Below, one piece after another: positions 43,378 through 52,249 of a stretch of 64,000 nt of DNA. The notes under the pieces were generated by a model that was not told the DNA's origin, did no database searches, and was given only the letters and a program-made list of their open reading frames with translations. The position numbers and the translations under genes are program-made. The stretch lies in contig NZ_JBHUJS010000002.1 of NCBI RefSeq assembly GCF_042683405.1, positions 372,001-436,000 on the forward strand. The letters run 5' to 3'. The number at the start of each line of letters is the position of its first letter. Position 1 is the stretch's first letter. Source of the DNA: Telluria sp042683405. Its GTDB lineage: Bacteria > Pseudomonadota > Gammaproteobacteria > Burkholderiales > Burkholderiaceae_D.

Positions 43378-45630
43378 TTACGCGGCCTGGGTCAGGCGCT
43401 GCAGGACCTGGCGGGCCAGCGTTTCCGATTCCGCCTGCTGGCTCGCTTCGATGGCGCTTTGCTCGGCCAGCTGGCAGCTGGCGCGTTCCTGCGCCAGCCG
43501 CTGTTCCAGCGCGGCCAGGGTAGCGTCATCCGCTTCGGCGCGGCGGCGCTCGAGTGCCACCAGTTCCTCGCGCGCACGGGCCATCGCCATGGTGCGCTCC
43601 GCGGCTTTCTGCTGCATCTCGGCCTGCTCCTGGGCAGCCGCCAGCAGCAGGCGCTGGGCGTCGCGCTTGTCCAGCGCGGCCTGGGCGGCGGCGCGCTGCG
43701 CCAGTTCGGTCTCGCGCACCAGCGTGGCCAGTTCGCGCTCGGCCGCTTCCTTCTCCGCGGCGGCGGCGATGCCTGCCTCTTCGGCGGCGACACGGGCGGC
43801 CAGCGCCGCATTGGCGCGTTCGTCCATCGCCGCGCGTTCGCGCTGCGCCGCCACTTTCTGCTGCATCAGTTCCATCGACGCGCGCTCGGCAAGCACGCAG
43901 GCGCGCTCCGCTGCCGCAGCCTGCTCCAGCACTTCCTGCGCGGCCTGCTGCACGCGGGCGCGCTCTTCCTGCGCCACGGCCAGCGCCTCGGCCGCCGCTG
44001 CCTGTTCCTGCGCAGCCAGCGCTTCGGCAGCTGCCGCCTGCGCCATCCGGTCCGCCGCCTCCGCCTGGCGCTGCAGCGCTTCGCCGGCCGCGCGTTCGGC
44101 GTCGGCCTGCATGCGCAGGGCTTCTGCTTCCTGCCGCGCGGCCTGGGCACGCAGGTCCGCGGCCGCTGCCGCCTGTTCCTGGGCTGCGCGCTGTTCCTGC
44201 ACGCGCATCAGTTCCGCTTCTTCTGCGATTGCGCGGGCACGCCCGGCGCGCACCAGCGCTGCGGCCTCCTGCGCGCGCGCCTGCGCCAGTTCGGCGGCCT
44301 GCCGCTGCGCTTCGGTCTGCGCGGCCAGCGCGGCCTGCAGCGCCTCCTCGGCCGCATTCTCGGCGGCGGCCAGTTCGGCGGCCTGCCGTTCCAGCGCGGC
44401 ACGGGCATCGGCCAGTTCGCGCGCCCTCTTCTGTTCTTCGGCCTGCGCCAGCGCGGCGGCAGCCGCGGCTTGTTCCGCCAGCGTGCGCGCCTGCGCCTCC
44501 CCGGCGGCGACGCTTTCCGCCGCGACGCGTTCCTTGGCGCGGGCGCCCGCTTCTTCCTCGGCCATGGCGCGCGCCAGCGCGACTTCGCGCAGCTGGCGGT
44601 CCACCTCGATGCGCTTCCCGGTCGATTCCAGGATGCGCGCCTCCGCGGCGCGGCGTGCTTCGGCGGCAGCCAGCGCGTTCGCTTCGATGCGCTCGCGCTG
44701 CAGCGCCTGCTCGCGCAGCTCCTTTTCCGCTTCCAGGCGCAGGTGCAGGGCACGGGCGGCGGCGCGCTCGGATTCGCTGTGCGCCAGCGCGATCGCCTCG
44801 CGTTCCTGCTCCAGGTGGGCCAGCGCGCGGGCTTCTTCCAGCGCATGCGCTTCGGCAGCGGCGCGGGCAAAGGCAGCGGCCAGCGCGACCTGGTCGGCGC
44901 GCTCGCGCTGCTGCGTCATCTCCAGCGCTTCGGCTTCGGCCGCGGCCAGCTGCTCGGCGGTCTGGCGGGCGCCGCGCGCGTGGCGCTCGCGCTCGCGGGC
45001 CAGCGTGGCAAGGCGGGCCTCGGCCGATGCGATCTGCAGTACCTCTTCCTTGGCCGCTTCCACCGCCGCCAGCCGTTCGACCGCGTGCACGCGGGCCTGC
45101 TCGGTCTCGGCCAGCAGGGCGCGCTCGGCCTCTTCGGCATGCGCTGCCAGCGCAGCCTGCGCTTCCATCTGCTCGGCTGCGCGGCGGCGGGCTTCTTCCT
45201 GCTCCTTCTGGCGCGCCTCGGCAGCCAGCTTCATCAGGGTTTCCGCTTCCACGCGGGCGCGCAGTTCGGCGGTTTCCTGGCGCACGGCGTCGAGGCGGTC
45301 CGCGCTGGCCCGGGCGGCGGCGCGCAGCGTCTCCAGCCGGTCACGGTTCGCCTCGATCACCTGTTCGGTGGCGCTGGCCTGCTCCAGGGCAGCGGCCGCC
45401 GCGGCGGCGTCCATGGCGGCGCGTTCTTCAGCCAGGCTGCGCGCGCGCGCTTCGGCGGCGGCGCGGCTCTCGGCAGCGCAACTGGCCTTCGCTTCCGCTT
45501 CGACGCGGGCGATGGCCTGGTGGATGGAATGGATGTTGACCGGCGCTGCAGCGACGGCGACGGGCGCTGCTTCCTGGTTGGGAAGGCAGATGGTGATGTC
45601 GGCGTCGTCGTGCTGGGCTGCGGTGTGCAT
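43378..45630 (-). CDS. Long Ala/Glu/Arg-rich coiled-coil protein of unknown function
   Basis: A 750-residue protein with no recognised family. After an N-terminal stretch of about 45 residues (ADITICLPNQEAAPVAVAAAPVNIHSIHQAIARVEAEAKAS) the whole chain is alternating Ala, Glu, Gln, Arg and Leu. It has no signal peptide, membrane helix, Pro or Gly for long stretches, and ends QQAESETLARQVLQRLTQAA. This is the composition of one very long alpha-helical coiled coil. The start ATG at 45630 has GAGGA at 5-nt spacing, a good ribosome site. It lies 102 nt behind srkA on the same strand. Long antisense frames over this gene come from its composition. Possible roles are cytoskeletal scaffold or polar organiser; none can be shown. 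Confidence 0.72.
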   Translation of the reverse strand: MHTAAQHDDADITICLPNQEAAPVAVAAAPVNIHSIHQAIARVEAEAKASCAAESRAAAEARARSLAEERAAMDAAAAAAALEQASATEQVIEANRDRLETLRAAARASADRLDAVRQETAELRARVEAETLMKLAAEARQKEQEEARRRAAEQMEAQAALAAHAEEAERALLAETEQARVHAVERLAAVEAAKEEVLQIASAEARLATLARERERHARGARQTAEQLAAAEAEALEMTQQRERADQVALAAAFARAAAEAHALEEARALAHLEQEREAIALAHSESERAAARALHLRLEAEKELREQALQRERIEANALAAAEARRAAEARILESTGKRIEVDRQLREVALARAMAEEEAGARAKERVAAESVAAGEAQARTLAEQAAAAAALAQAEEQKRARELADARAALERQAAELAAAENAAEEALQAALAAQTEAQRQAAELAQARAQEAAALVRAGRARAIAEEAELMRVQEQRAAQEQAAAAADLRAQAARQEAEALRMQADAERAAGEALQRQAEAADRMAQAAAAEALAAQEQAAAAEALAVAQEERARVQQAAQEVLEQAAAAERACVLAERASMELMQQKVAAQRERAAMDERANAALAARVAAEEAGIAAAAEKEAAERELATLVRETELAQRAAAQAALDKRDAQRLLLAAAQEQAEMQQKAAERTMAMARAREELVALERRRAEADDATLAALEQRLAQERASCQLAEQSAIEASQQAESETLARQVLQRLTQAA

Positions 45631-45732
45631 CGGGTCCTCGCGGAGATTCGGGTAGTCTGCCGGAGATTATCCGGCCACCCGCGCGCGCACAGAACCCGGA
45701 TCAGGGCCGGGAAAACCCTCTTTCTCGCCGCT

Positions 45733-46728
45733 TCAGACGGGCCACAGGGGCGGCTCGTCCATGAGCGCGACCTGCTCGCGCAGCTCCAGCACGCGGTCCT
45801 GCCAGTAGCGTTGCGTGTTAAACCACGGGAAGGCGGCGGGAAACGCCGGGTCGTGCCAGCGCAGCGCCAGCCAGGCCGAGTAATGGATCAGGCGCAGCGT
45901 GCGCAGCGCCTCTACCAGGTACAGCTGGCGCGGATCGAAGTCGCAGAAATCCTCGTACCCGGCCAGCACGTCGGACAACTGGCGCACCATGTCCTGGCGC
46001 TCGCCGGACAGCAGCATCCACAGGTCCTGCACGGCCGGACCGCTGCGGCAGTCGTCGAAATCGACGAAATGGGGCCCGTCCGGCGTCCACAGCACATTGC
46101 CGGCATGGCAATCGCCGTGCAGGCGGATGATGGCCACATCGCCGGCCCGTTCATAGCAGCGTGCCACGCCGTCGAGCGCCTGGCTGGAGACGCTGGCATA
46201 GGCGTCGGCCAGGTCGCGCGGAATGAAGCCGTTGTCGATCAGGTAGCGGCGCGGCTCGTGGCCGAAGGTGTCCGGCGTGATCGCGGGGCGCTCGGCAAAA
46301 GGACGGCGCGCGCCGACCGCGTGGATGCGCCCGATGAAGCGGCCGGTCCATTCCAGCGTCTCCGGATCGTCCAGCTCCGGCGCCCTGCCGCCGCGGCGCG
46401 CGAACACGGCAAAGCGGAAGCCGCCGTGCGTATGCAGGGTGGCGCCTGCCAGCACCAGCGGCGCGACCACCGGAATCTCTTCCGCGGCCAGTTCCGCCAC
46501 AAAGGCGTGCTCCTCGGCGATCTGCGCGTCGCTCCAGCGTCCGGGGCGGTAGAACTTGGCGACCACCGGCGGCCCCTCCTCCATGCCGACCTGGTACACG
46601 CGGTTTTCGTAGCTGTTCAGGGCGAGCAGGCGGCCATCGCCGCGCAGGCCGACACCATCGAGCGCGTCGAGCACGCAGTCGGGCGAGAGGCCGTCAAATG
46701 TCTGGGGAGCGGAAGTCATATCCGCCAT
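45733..46728 (-). CDS. srkA: Stress response serine/threonine protein kinase SrkA (YihE/RdoA)
   Basis: A 331-residue kinase of the aminoglycoside phosphotransferase fold. It has LNSYENRVYQVGMEEGPPVVAKFYRPGRWSDAQIAEEHAFVAELAAEEIPVVAPL, the catalytic HGDCHAGNVLW and the metal-binding HFVDFDDCRSGPAVQDLW. This layout is that of SrkA, which counters stress-induced death in E. coli. Length matches (about 328). It is divergent from the UPF0149 gene. Confidence 0.95.
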   Translation of the reverse strand: MADMTSAPQTFDGLSPDCVLDALDGVGLRGDGRLLALNSYENRVYQVGMEEGPPVVAKFYRPGRWSDAQIAEEHAFVAELAAEEIPVVAPLVLAGATLHTHGGFRFAVFARRGGRAPELDDPETLEWTGRFIGRIHAVGARRPFAERPAITPDTFGHEPRRYLIDNGFIPRDLADAYASVSSQALDGVARCYERAGDVAIIRLHGDCHAGNVLWTPDGPHFVDFDDCRSGPAVQDLWMLLSGERQDMVRQLSDVLAGYEDFCDFDPRQLYLVEALRTLRLIHYSAWLALRWHDPAFPAAFPWFNTQRYWQDRVLELREQVALMDEPPLWPV

Positions 46729-46777
46729 TGTAAGGTGTGGTGCGGTAAACTACGGCCTTCAACCTAGAAAGAGCACC

Positions 46778-47467
<690 letters not shown>

Positions 47468-47480
47468 TCCATCGGCCCGG

Positions 47481-47502
47481 ATGCCGGCTTCGGCTCCGGC
47501 AT
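47481..47502. terminator. Hairpin between convergent genes, possible terminator
   Basis: ATGCCGG (47481-47487) and CCGGCAT (47496-47502) pair perfectly across an eight-base loop in the 45-nt gap between the UPF0149 gene and the glyoxalase-fold gene. There is no clear T-run on either side, so intrinsic termination would be weak. Confidence 0.35.
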
Positions 47503-47512
47503 GGTCCGTCCG

Positions 47513-47941
47513 CTAGAAGGTGATGCGCACGGACGACGCGCTGCGTTCCGCCTCGCCATGATAGACGGCCTCGATGTTGTTGCCGTCGGGGTCCAGCACG
47601 AATGCAGCGTAGTAGCCCGGATGGTACGGGCGCTCGCCGGGAGCGCCATTGTCCGACCCGCCACTGCGAAGGGCTTGCTGATGGAACGCGTCCACCATGG
47701 CGCGGTCCTTCGCCTGGAACGCCAGGTGATGGCGGCCGGTCAGCTTGCCCTGCGCCGCCTTGCTATCGGCAGTGGAGACGAACAGCTCGTCGGCCCAGAA
47801 ATAGCCTTCTCCCGTGCCACCGATGGGCACCTCCAGCACTTTGAAGACCGCTTCGTAGAATGCCTGGGAAGCGGGAAGATCGCGCACGACCAGCTGGATA
47901 TGGTCGATCAGGCGTCCGCGGTGAAGCTCCTGCGTTTCCAT
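47513..47941 (-). CDS. VOC family (glyoxalase/bleomycin-resistance fold) protein
   Basis: A 142-residue protein with the vicinal-oxygen-chelate fold. GRLIDHIQLVVRDLPASQAFYEAVFKVLEVPI opens the first beta-alpha-beta-beta-beta unit. The second begins GRHHLAFQAKDRAMVDAFHQQAL and ends YYAAFVLDPDGNNIEAVYHG, with the usual metal-binding His and Glu positions. The start was set at METQELH because GGAGG lies seven bases before it; the extra nine residues upstream lack such a site. Substrate unknown. Confidence 0.85.
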   Translation of the reverse strand: METQELHRGRLIDHIQLVVRDLPASQAFYEAVFKVLEVPIGGTGEGYFWADELFVSTADSKAAQGKLTGRHHLAFQAKDRAMVDAFHQQALRSGGSDNGAPGERPYHPGYYAAFVLDPDGNNIEAVYHGEAERSASSVRITF

Positions 47942-48020
47942 AGTGTCCTCCGTGGAGATGGCATCCAATCATACTGGATGCGTTCTCCGGATGACCGCCC
48001 GGTTGATGCGGCGCTACCGC

Positions 48021-48209
48021 CTACTCGTCATGCAGAGGGATGTCGTTCTCCCTCAACATCTCCAGCGCCCTTTCGTAGCCGCGCAACGCGGATTGCCGCA
48101 ACCAGAAAATGCCCGCTTCCTCATCCTGCGCGACGCCATCGCCCTCGACCAGGAGGTTCGCATGCTCGTCGTCATGCTTCCTCATTCCTGGTCGGCTGGA
48201 TGCCCACAT
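48021..48209 (-). CDS. Small protein with one Sel1-like repeat, or remnant of a larger Sel1 protein
   Basis: A 62-residue frame from the ATG at 48209; a GTG at 48227 would give 68 residues. Residues EGDGVAQDEEAGIFWLRQSALRGYERALEMLREN match the Sel1 repeat pattern G.GV.qD...A..WlrkaA..G...A...L well. Only one repeat is present, whereas Sel1 proteins usually have several. It lies 27 nt behind the HPP-CBS gene on the same strand with GAGG just before the ATG. It may be a real small partner protein or a fragment. Confidence 0.45.
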   Translation of the reverse strand: MWASSRPGMRKHDDEHANLLVEGDGVAQDEEAGIFWLRQSALRGYERALEMLRENDIPLHDE

Positions 48210-48236
48210 TACCTCAACAGGAAGCACTGTCGCAAT

Positions 48237-49367
48237 CTAGGCCAGGCGCGACTCATAGAGGGACGCGACGAGGTCGGACTGGGTGACCATGCCGGCGAAC
48301 CGGCCGTAACTGTCCACCACGGGAATGTGGTGGTAGCCGGCGTTGGCCATCAGCGGCACCAGCTCCACCGCGGCCATATCTGTGCGCGCCGTCACAGGAC
48401 TGCGCGTCATGATGTCTGCGACCGTCTGCGGGCCGCGCTTCCGGGCAAGCAGGCGGCGCAGGCGGCGGCGCAGCGTTCCATAGTCGTCCATGCCGAGTCC
48501 GTGCACGAAGTCGTTTTGCGACACGATGCCGCGCACCCATCCGTCCGCATCCAGCACGGGCAGCGCGTGCACCTTGTGCGCGCGCATTTGGCGCCACGCG
48601 TCGTCCAGGCGGGTGCCCTCCTCCACCGTGATCGCGTCGGCGGACATGATGTCGCCGCAGGTGATCAGGCCGAAGCGGCGCGAGTAGGCGTGCATTTCGG
48701 TCTGCAGGAACAACGATTCGAGGTCGTCGCGGCTCACGTCCAGCACCTGGCCGTAGCGTTTGAGGACCTGGTCCAGGTCCTCGGGCGTGAAGCCCAGGCG
48801 CGCAGTCGGTGCGGCGTCCCGTGTGGCGTGCACATTGACCTGTGCGGGCTGTTGCAGGTGCGGGTAGCGGCGCCCGGTGAGGTTGTTGTAGATGAGCGCG
48901 ATGAGCACCATCAGGAGTGACTCGGCGCCGACTGGCGCGAGCGCGTAACCGTAGCCGGCCGCGTGCACTTGGGGGCCGCCCAGCACCGCGCTCAGGGCGA
49001 CCGCGCCGCCGGGCGGATGCAGGCAGCGCAGCAGGAACATGCTGGCAATCGCCAGTGACACTGCGAGGCCGGCCGCCATCACGGGGTCCGGGAAGGCGCG
49101 CGCGCAGGCGACACCGACTGCGGCGGACAGCATGTTCCCGCCCACCACGGACCAGGGCTGCGCAAGGGGGCTGGCGGGAACGCAGAACAGGAGAACGGCC
49201 GATGCGCCCATCGGCGCGACCAGCAATAGCGGCGAGACGCCGCCCCACATCGCGGCGATGCCGCCGGTGACAAGCAGGCCGGCCAGGGCGCCAACGCCGC
49301 CACGGAACTGCTCCTTGAATCCGACTGTGTTCGGGTGCGGACGGAACCGCTGGTACCAATGTTTCAT
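48237..49367 (-). CDS. HPP family membrane protein with two C-terminal CBS domains
   Basis: A 376-residue protein. The N-terminal HPP domain has four membrane helices and the signature CLHPPGGAVALSAVLGG (about residues 117-133). A linker then leads to two CBS domains (ITCGDIMSADAITVEEGTRLDDAWRQMRAHKVHALPVLDADGWVRGIVSQNDF and VADIMTRSPVTARTDMAAVELVPLMANAGYHHIPVVDSYGRFAGMVTQSDLV). HPP proteins are implicated in nitrite or other ion transport in plastids and cyanobacteria. The CBS pair suggests adenylate gating; both are inference. Start MKHWYQRFRPHP was chosen because upstream sequence is repeat-filled. Confidence 0.9.
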   Translation of the reverse strand: MKHWYQRFRPHPNTVGFKEQFRGGVGALAGLLVTGGIAAMWGGVSPLLLVAPMGASAVLLFCVPASPLAQPWSVVGGNMLSAAVGVACARAFPDPVMAAGLAVSLAIASMFLLRCLHPPGGAVALSAVLGGPQVHAAGYGYALAPVGAESLLMVLIALIYNNLTGRRYPHLQQPAQVNVHATRDAAPTARLGFTPEDLDQVLKRYGQVLDVSRDDLESLFLQTEMHAYSRRFGLITCGDIMSADAITVEEGTRLDDAWRQMRAHKVHALPVLDADGWVRGIVSQNDFVHGLGMDDYGTLRRRLRRLLARKRGPQTVADIMTRSPVTARTDMAAVELVPLMANAGYHHIPVVDSYGRFAGMVTQSDLVASLYESRLA

Positions 49368-49381
49368 AAGTAAACGACGAT

Positions 49382-49478
49382 GGGGACTGTCCCCGGAGGG
49401 GACCGTCCCCAGCTTTCTTTGCCGGAATCGCGGCTGCTCGAACTGGCAATCAGGGACGGTCCCCGTCGGGACAGTCCC
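49382..49478. repeat. Cluster of four GGGGAC-N-GTCCCC palindromes
   Basis: GGGGACTGTCCCC at 49382-49394, GGGGACCGTCCCC at 49398-49410, GGGACGGTCCCC at 49453-49464 and GGGACAGTCCC at 49468-49478. They are arranged as two close pairs about 40 nt apart in the gap between trxC and the HPP-CBS gene. Alternate pairing within and between copies could form larger hairpins. The same motif recurs at 4119, 23643 and 37105. Confidence 0.75.
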
Positions 49479-49489
49479 GGACCGCAAGG

Positions 49490-49936
49490 TTAGCGGGTGT
49501 ACTGGCGGGTCCAGGCGACGATGCTGCCGGCATCCATGGCGCCGGCCTGGCGCGCCACTTCGCGTCCGCCGACAAACAGCGCCAGCGTCGGAATGCTGCG
49601 GATGCCGAAACGCGCACCAAGGTCCTGCGCGGCTTCGGTGTCGACTTTCAGCAGCCGCACCGCCGGCTCCAGCTGCCCGGCAGCCTGCTTGTACGCGGGC
49701 GCCATCGACAGGCATGGCCCGCACCAGGGCGCCCAGAAGTCGACCAGGACGGGAATGTCGTTACGGCCGATGTGCTTGTCGAATCGCGCGCCCGCGCAGT
49801 CGAGCGGCGCACCGGTGAACAGCGTCTTGCTGCAGTTGCCGCACGACGGCCCCTCGCCGAGGCGCTCGCGCGCCAGGCGGTTGACCGCGTCGCAATGCGG
49901 GCAGACGACGTGAACTGACTCGTTGGACTGTGCCAT
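49490..49936 (-). CDS. trxC: Thioredoxin 2 (TrxC)
   Basis: A 148-residue cytoplasmic thiol-disulfide reductase. The N-terminal zinc finger (Cys12, Cys15, Cys32, Cys35: VVCPHCDAVNR and SCGNCSKTLF) distinguishes it from TrxA. The active site is WCGPC at 71-75 and the cis-proline is in GIRSIPTLALFVGG. Length and order match TrxC. In other bacteria TrxC is under OxyR control; I did not recognise an OxyR site upstream. Confidence 0.97.
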   Translation of the reverse strand: MAQSNESVHVVCPHCDAVNRLARERLGEGPSCGNCSKTLFTGAPLDCAGARFDKHIGRNDIPVLVDFWAPWCGPCLSMAPAYKQAAGQLEPAVRLLKVDTEAAQDLGARFGIRSIPTLALFVGGREVARQAGAMDAGSIVAWTRQYTR

Positions 49937-50022
49937 GCTGATCTCCTGTAATCCGTTGCCATATCGCCGGCCGGGACGCGGCGCATGGGTCCCGGCCGAG
50001 TACCACCCTGGCCGGACGAGAA

Positions 50023-50607
50023 TTACAGTTTAATGAAATGCTCGCGGTAGTAGCGCAGCTCTTCGATCGACTCGACGATATCGGCCAGCGCGGTGTGCTT
50101 CTGGTGCTTCTTGAAGCCGCTCGCCAGTTCCGGCTTCCAGCGGCGGCACAGCTCCTTGAGCGTGGAAACGTCGAGGTTCCGGTAGTGGAAGAACGCTTCC
50201 AGCTTCGGCATGCCGCGCGCCATGAAGCGGCGGTCCTGGCAAATGGTATTGCCGCACATCGGCGATTTGCCGGCCGGGACAAAGTTCTTCAGGAAGGCGA
50301 TCAGCGCGGTTTCGGCGTCCGCTTCGGTGACATTCGATGCCTTGACGCGGTCGATCAGGCCGGAGCGGCCGTGGGTGCCCTTGTTCCACGAGTCCATCTT
50401 GTCCAGCGTTTCGTCGCTCTGGTGGATGGCGAATACCGGGCCCTCGGCCAGGATATTCAGGTGCATGTCGGTGACCACCACCGCCACTTCGATGATCTTG
50501 TCGTTGTCCGGGTCCAGGCCCGTCATTTCCATGTCCACCCACACCAGGTTGAACTCGTTCGGACGGTGAGTGGCCGTTGGCACGGGGATATCGGTCGCTT
50601 GTGACAT
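50023..50607 (-). CDS. orn: Oligoribonuclease
   Basis: A 194-residue 3'-5' exonuclease degrading the last short oligonucleotides, including pGpG from c-di-GMP turnover. The DEDDh motifs are in place: VWVDMEMTGLD (Asp25, Glu27), GNTICQDRRFMARGMP and HTALADIVESIEELRYYREHF. Length is slightly more than E. coli Orn (181) owing to a 15-residue N-terminal extension. It is divergent from the M48 protease gene, with a 50-nt gap between them. Confidence 0.97.
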   Translation of the reverse strand: MSQATDIPVPTATHRPNEFNLVWVDMEMTGLDPDNDKIIEVAVVVTDMHLNILAEGPVFAIHQSDETLDKMDSWNKGTHGRSGLIDRVKASNVTEADAETALIAFLKNFVPAGKSPMCGNTICQDRRFMARGMPKLEAFFHYRNLDVSTLKELCRRWKPELASGFKKHQKHTALADIVESIEELRYYREHFIKL

Positions 50608-50657
50608 AATTCTCTCTTATTGCGTAGTCAATACCGCCATTTTCTCACAGGCACAGC

Positions 50658-51920
50658 ATGTATTCATTTGCGTTCTCGATTTTGTTCGTGGTTTTCTTCC
50701 TGGTCACGCTGTCATTGCGATTCTGGCTCGCGAACCGGCATATCCGCCACGTTTTGCGTCACCGCGACGCCGTTCCCGCCGAATTCGCCGCGCGCATTCC
50801 GCTCGACGCGCACCAGAAAGCGGCCGATTATACGATCGCCAAGACGCGCCTGGGCATGGTCAACACCGTCGTCGCCGGCGTGGTGCTGATCGGCGTTACA
50901 CTGATGGGCGGCCTGCAGCTGCTGTCCGTCACGCTGCTCGAACAATTCGGTACCGGGATGGGCTACCAGATCGCGCTGGTCGCCGCTTTCGCCATCCTCT
51001 CCGGCCTGATCGACCTGCCGCTCGACTACTACCGCCAGTTCGTGCTGGAGCAGCGCTTCGGCTTTAACAAGATGACGCCGCGCCTGTTTGTCACCGACAT
51101 GCTCAAGGGCGTGCTGCTCGGCGCCGCGCTGGGCCTGCCGCTGCTGTGGGTGGTGCTCACGCTGATGGAGAAGACCGGCGACCTGTGGTGGCTGTACGCC
51201 TGGCTGGTGTGGAGCGGCTTCCAGCTGCTCATGATGGTGCTGTACCCGACCGTGATCGCACCGATGTTCAACAAGTTCTCGCCGCTGCAGGACGAAAGCC
51301 TGAAGCAGCGCATCGAAGGGCTGATGCAGCGCGTCGGCTTCGCATCCAAGGGCCTGTTCGTGATGGACGGTTCCAGGCGCAGCGCGCACGGCAATGCGTA
51401 CTTCTCGGGCTTTGGCGCCAACAAGCGCATCGTGTTCTTCGATACCCTGCTGGAGCGCCTGGCGCCGCAGGAGATCGAGGCGGTGCTGGCGCACGAACTG
51501 GGCCACTTCAAGCTGCGCCACATCGTCAAGCGCATCGTCGTGATGTTCGCGCTGTCGCTCGGCTTCCTGGCGCTGCTCGGCTACCTCAAGCAGCAGGAGT
51601 GGTTCTACTCCGGACTGGGCGTGACGCCCTGGCCGTTCGCACAGAACGACGCCATGGCGCTGATTTTGTTCATGCTGGTGCTGCCTGTGTTCACGTTCGT
51701 GCTGTCGCCGCTCACCTCGATCACCTCGCGCAAGCACGAGTTCGAGGCCGACGCGTTCGCGGCCCGGCATGCGGATGGCGGCGACCTGGTCTCGGCGCTG
51801 GTCAAGATGTACGAGGATAACGCGTCCACCCTCACGCCCGATCCGCTGCACTCGGCCTTCTACGATTCGCACCCGCCGGCATCGGTGCGCATCCAGCACC
51901 TGAACATGGCGGCCGCATGA
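50658..51920 (+). CDS. M48 family metallopeptidase (Ste24/CAAX protease-like)
   Basis: A 420-residue integral membrane protease. Several helices lie in the N-terminal half. The zinc motif HELGH is at 279-283 in EAVLAHELGHFKLRHIVKR, and the third ligand is in SRKHEFEADAFAARHADGG. The N-terminal CAAX-protease region (DLPLDYYRQFVLEQRFGFNKMTPRLF) resembles Ste24 and differs from HtpX, which is shorter. The substrate is not known in bacteria. Its stop overlaps the phhB start (ATGA), so the two genes are translationally coupled. Confidence 0.92.
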   Translation: MYSFAFSILFVVFFLVTLSLRFWLANRHIRHVLRHRDAVPAEFAARIPLDAHQKAADYTIAKTRLGMVNTVVAGVVLIGVTLMGGLQLLSVTLLEQFGTGMGYQIALVAAFAILSGLIDLPLDYYRQFVLEQRFGFNKMTPRLFVTDMLKGVLLGAALGLPLLWVVLTLMEKTGDLWWLYAWLVWSGFQLLMMVLYPTVIAPMFNKFSPLQDESLKQRIEGLMQRVGFASKGLFVMDGSRRSAHGNAYFSGFGANKRIVFFDTLLERLAPQEIEAVLAHELGHFKLRHIVKRIVVMFALSLGFLALLGYLKQQEWFYSGLGVTPWPFAQNDAMALILFMLVLPVFTFVLSPLTSITSRKHEFEADAFAARHADGGDLVSALVKMYEDNASTLTPDPLHSAFYDSHPPASVRIQHLNMAAA

Positions 51921-52249
51921 AGCTCACCGAACAACGCTGCAGCCGCGACGCCGCGGCCCTGTCCGGCGACGACATCGCCGCCCTGCTCCCGCAACTCGAC
52001 GGCTGGTCCGTCGATGGCGCCAGCCTGGTGCGCGAATTCGGCTTCAGGAACTACCACGAGACCATGGAATTCGTGAACGCGCTCGCGTGGGTCTCGCACA
52101 CCGAGGACCACCACCCGGAACTGGTGGTGAGCTACAAGGCGTGCAGGGCACGCTACAACACCCACTCGGCGGGCGGCGCGATCTCGCGCAACGACTTCAT
52201 CTGCGCAGCCAAGGCCGATGCCCTGTACCGCCAGCGGGCAGGCGCATGA
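51917..52249 (+). CDS. phhB: 4a-hydroxytetrahydrobiopterin dehydratase
   Basis: A 110-residue pterin-4a-carbinolamine dehydratase that regenerates the cofactor of aromatic amino acid hydroxylases. The signature is SHTEDHHPELVVSYKACRARYNTHSAGGAISRNDFICAAKADAL, with the histidine pair (HHPEL) and the T-H-x-x-GG segment. No phenylalanine hydroxylase gene is in the window. Start and stop overlap the M48 gene and rsgA by four bases each, an unusual three-gene coupled unit. Confidence 0.94.
   Translation: MKLTEQRCSRDAAALSGDDIAALLPQLDGWSVDGASLVREFGFRNYHETMEFVNALAWVSHTEDHHPELVVSYKACRARYNTHSAGGAISRNDFICAAKADALYRQRAGA

Noticed and set aside
43459..46767. Very long + strand open frame (1102 codons) opposite the coiled-coil and srkA genes
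   Set aside because: It covers two genes on the other strand, one of them a certain srkA, and its residue content is Arg/Gly/Leu/His-rich as expected from antisense of GC-rich Ala/Glu codons.
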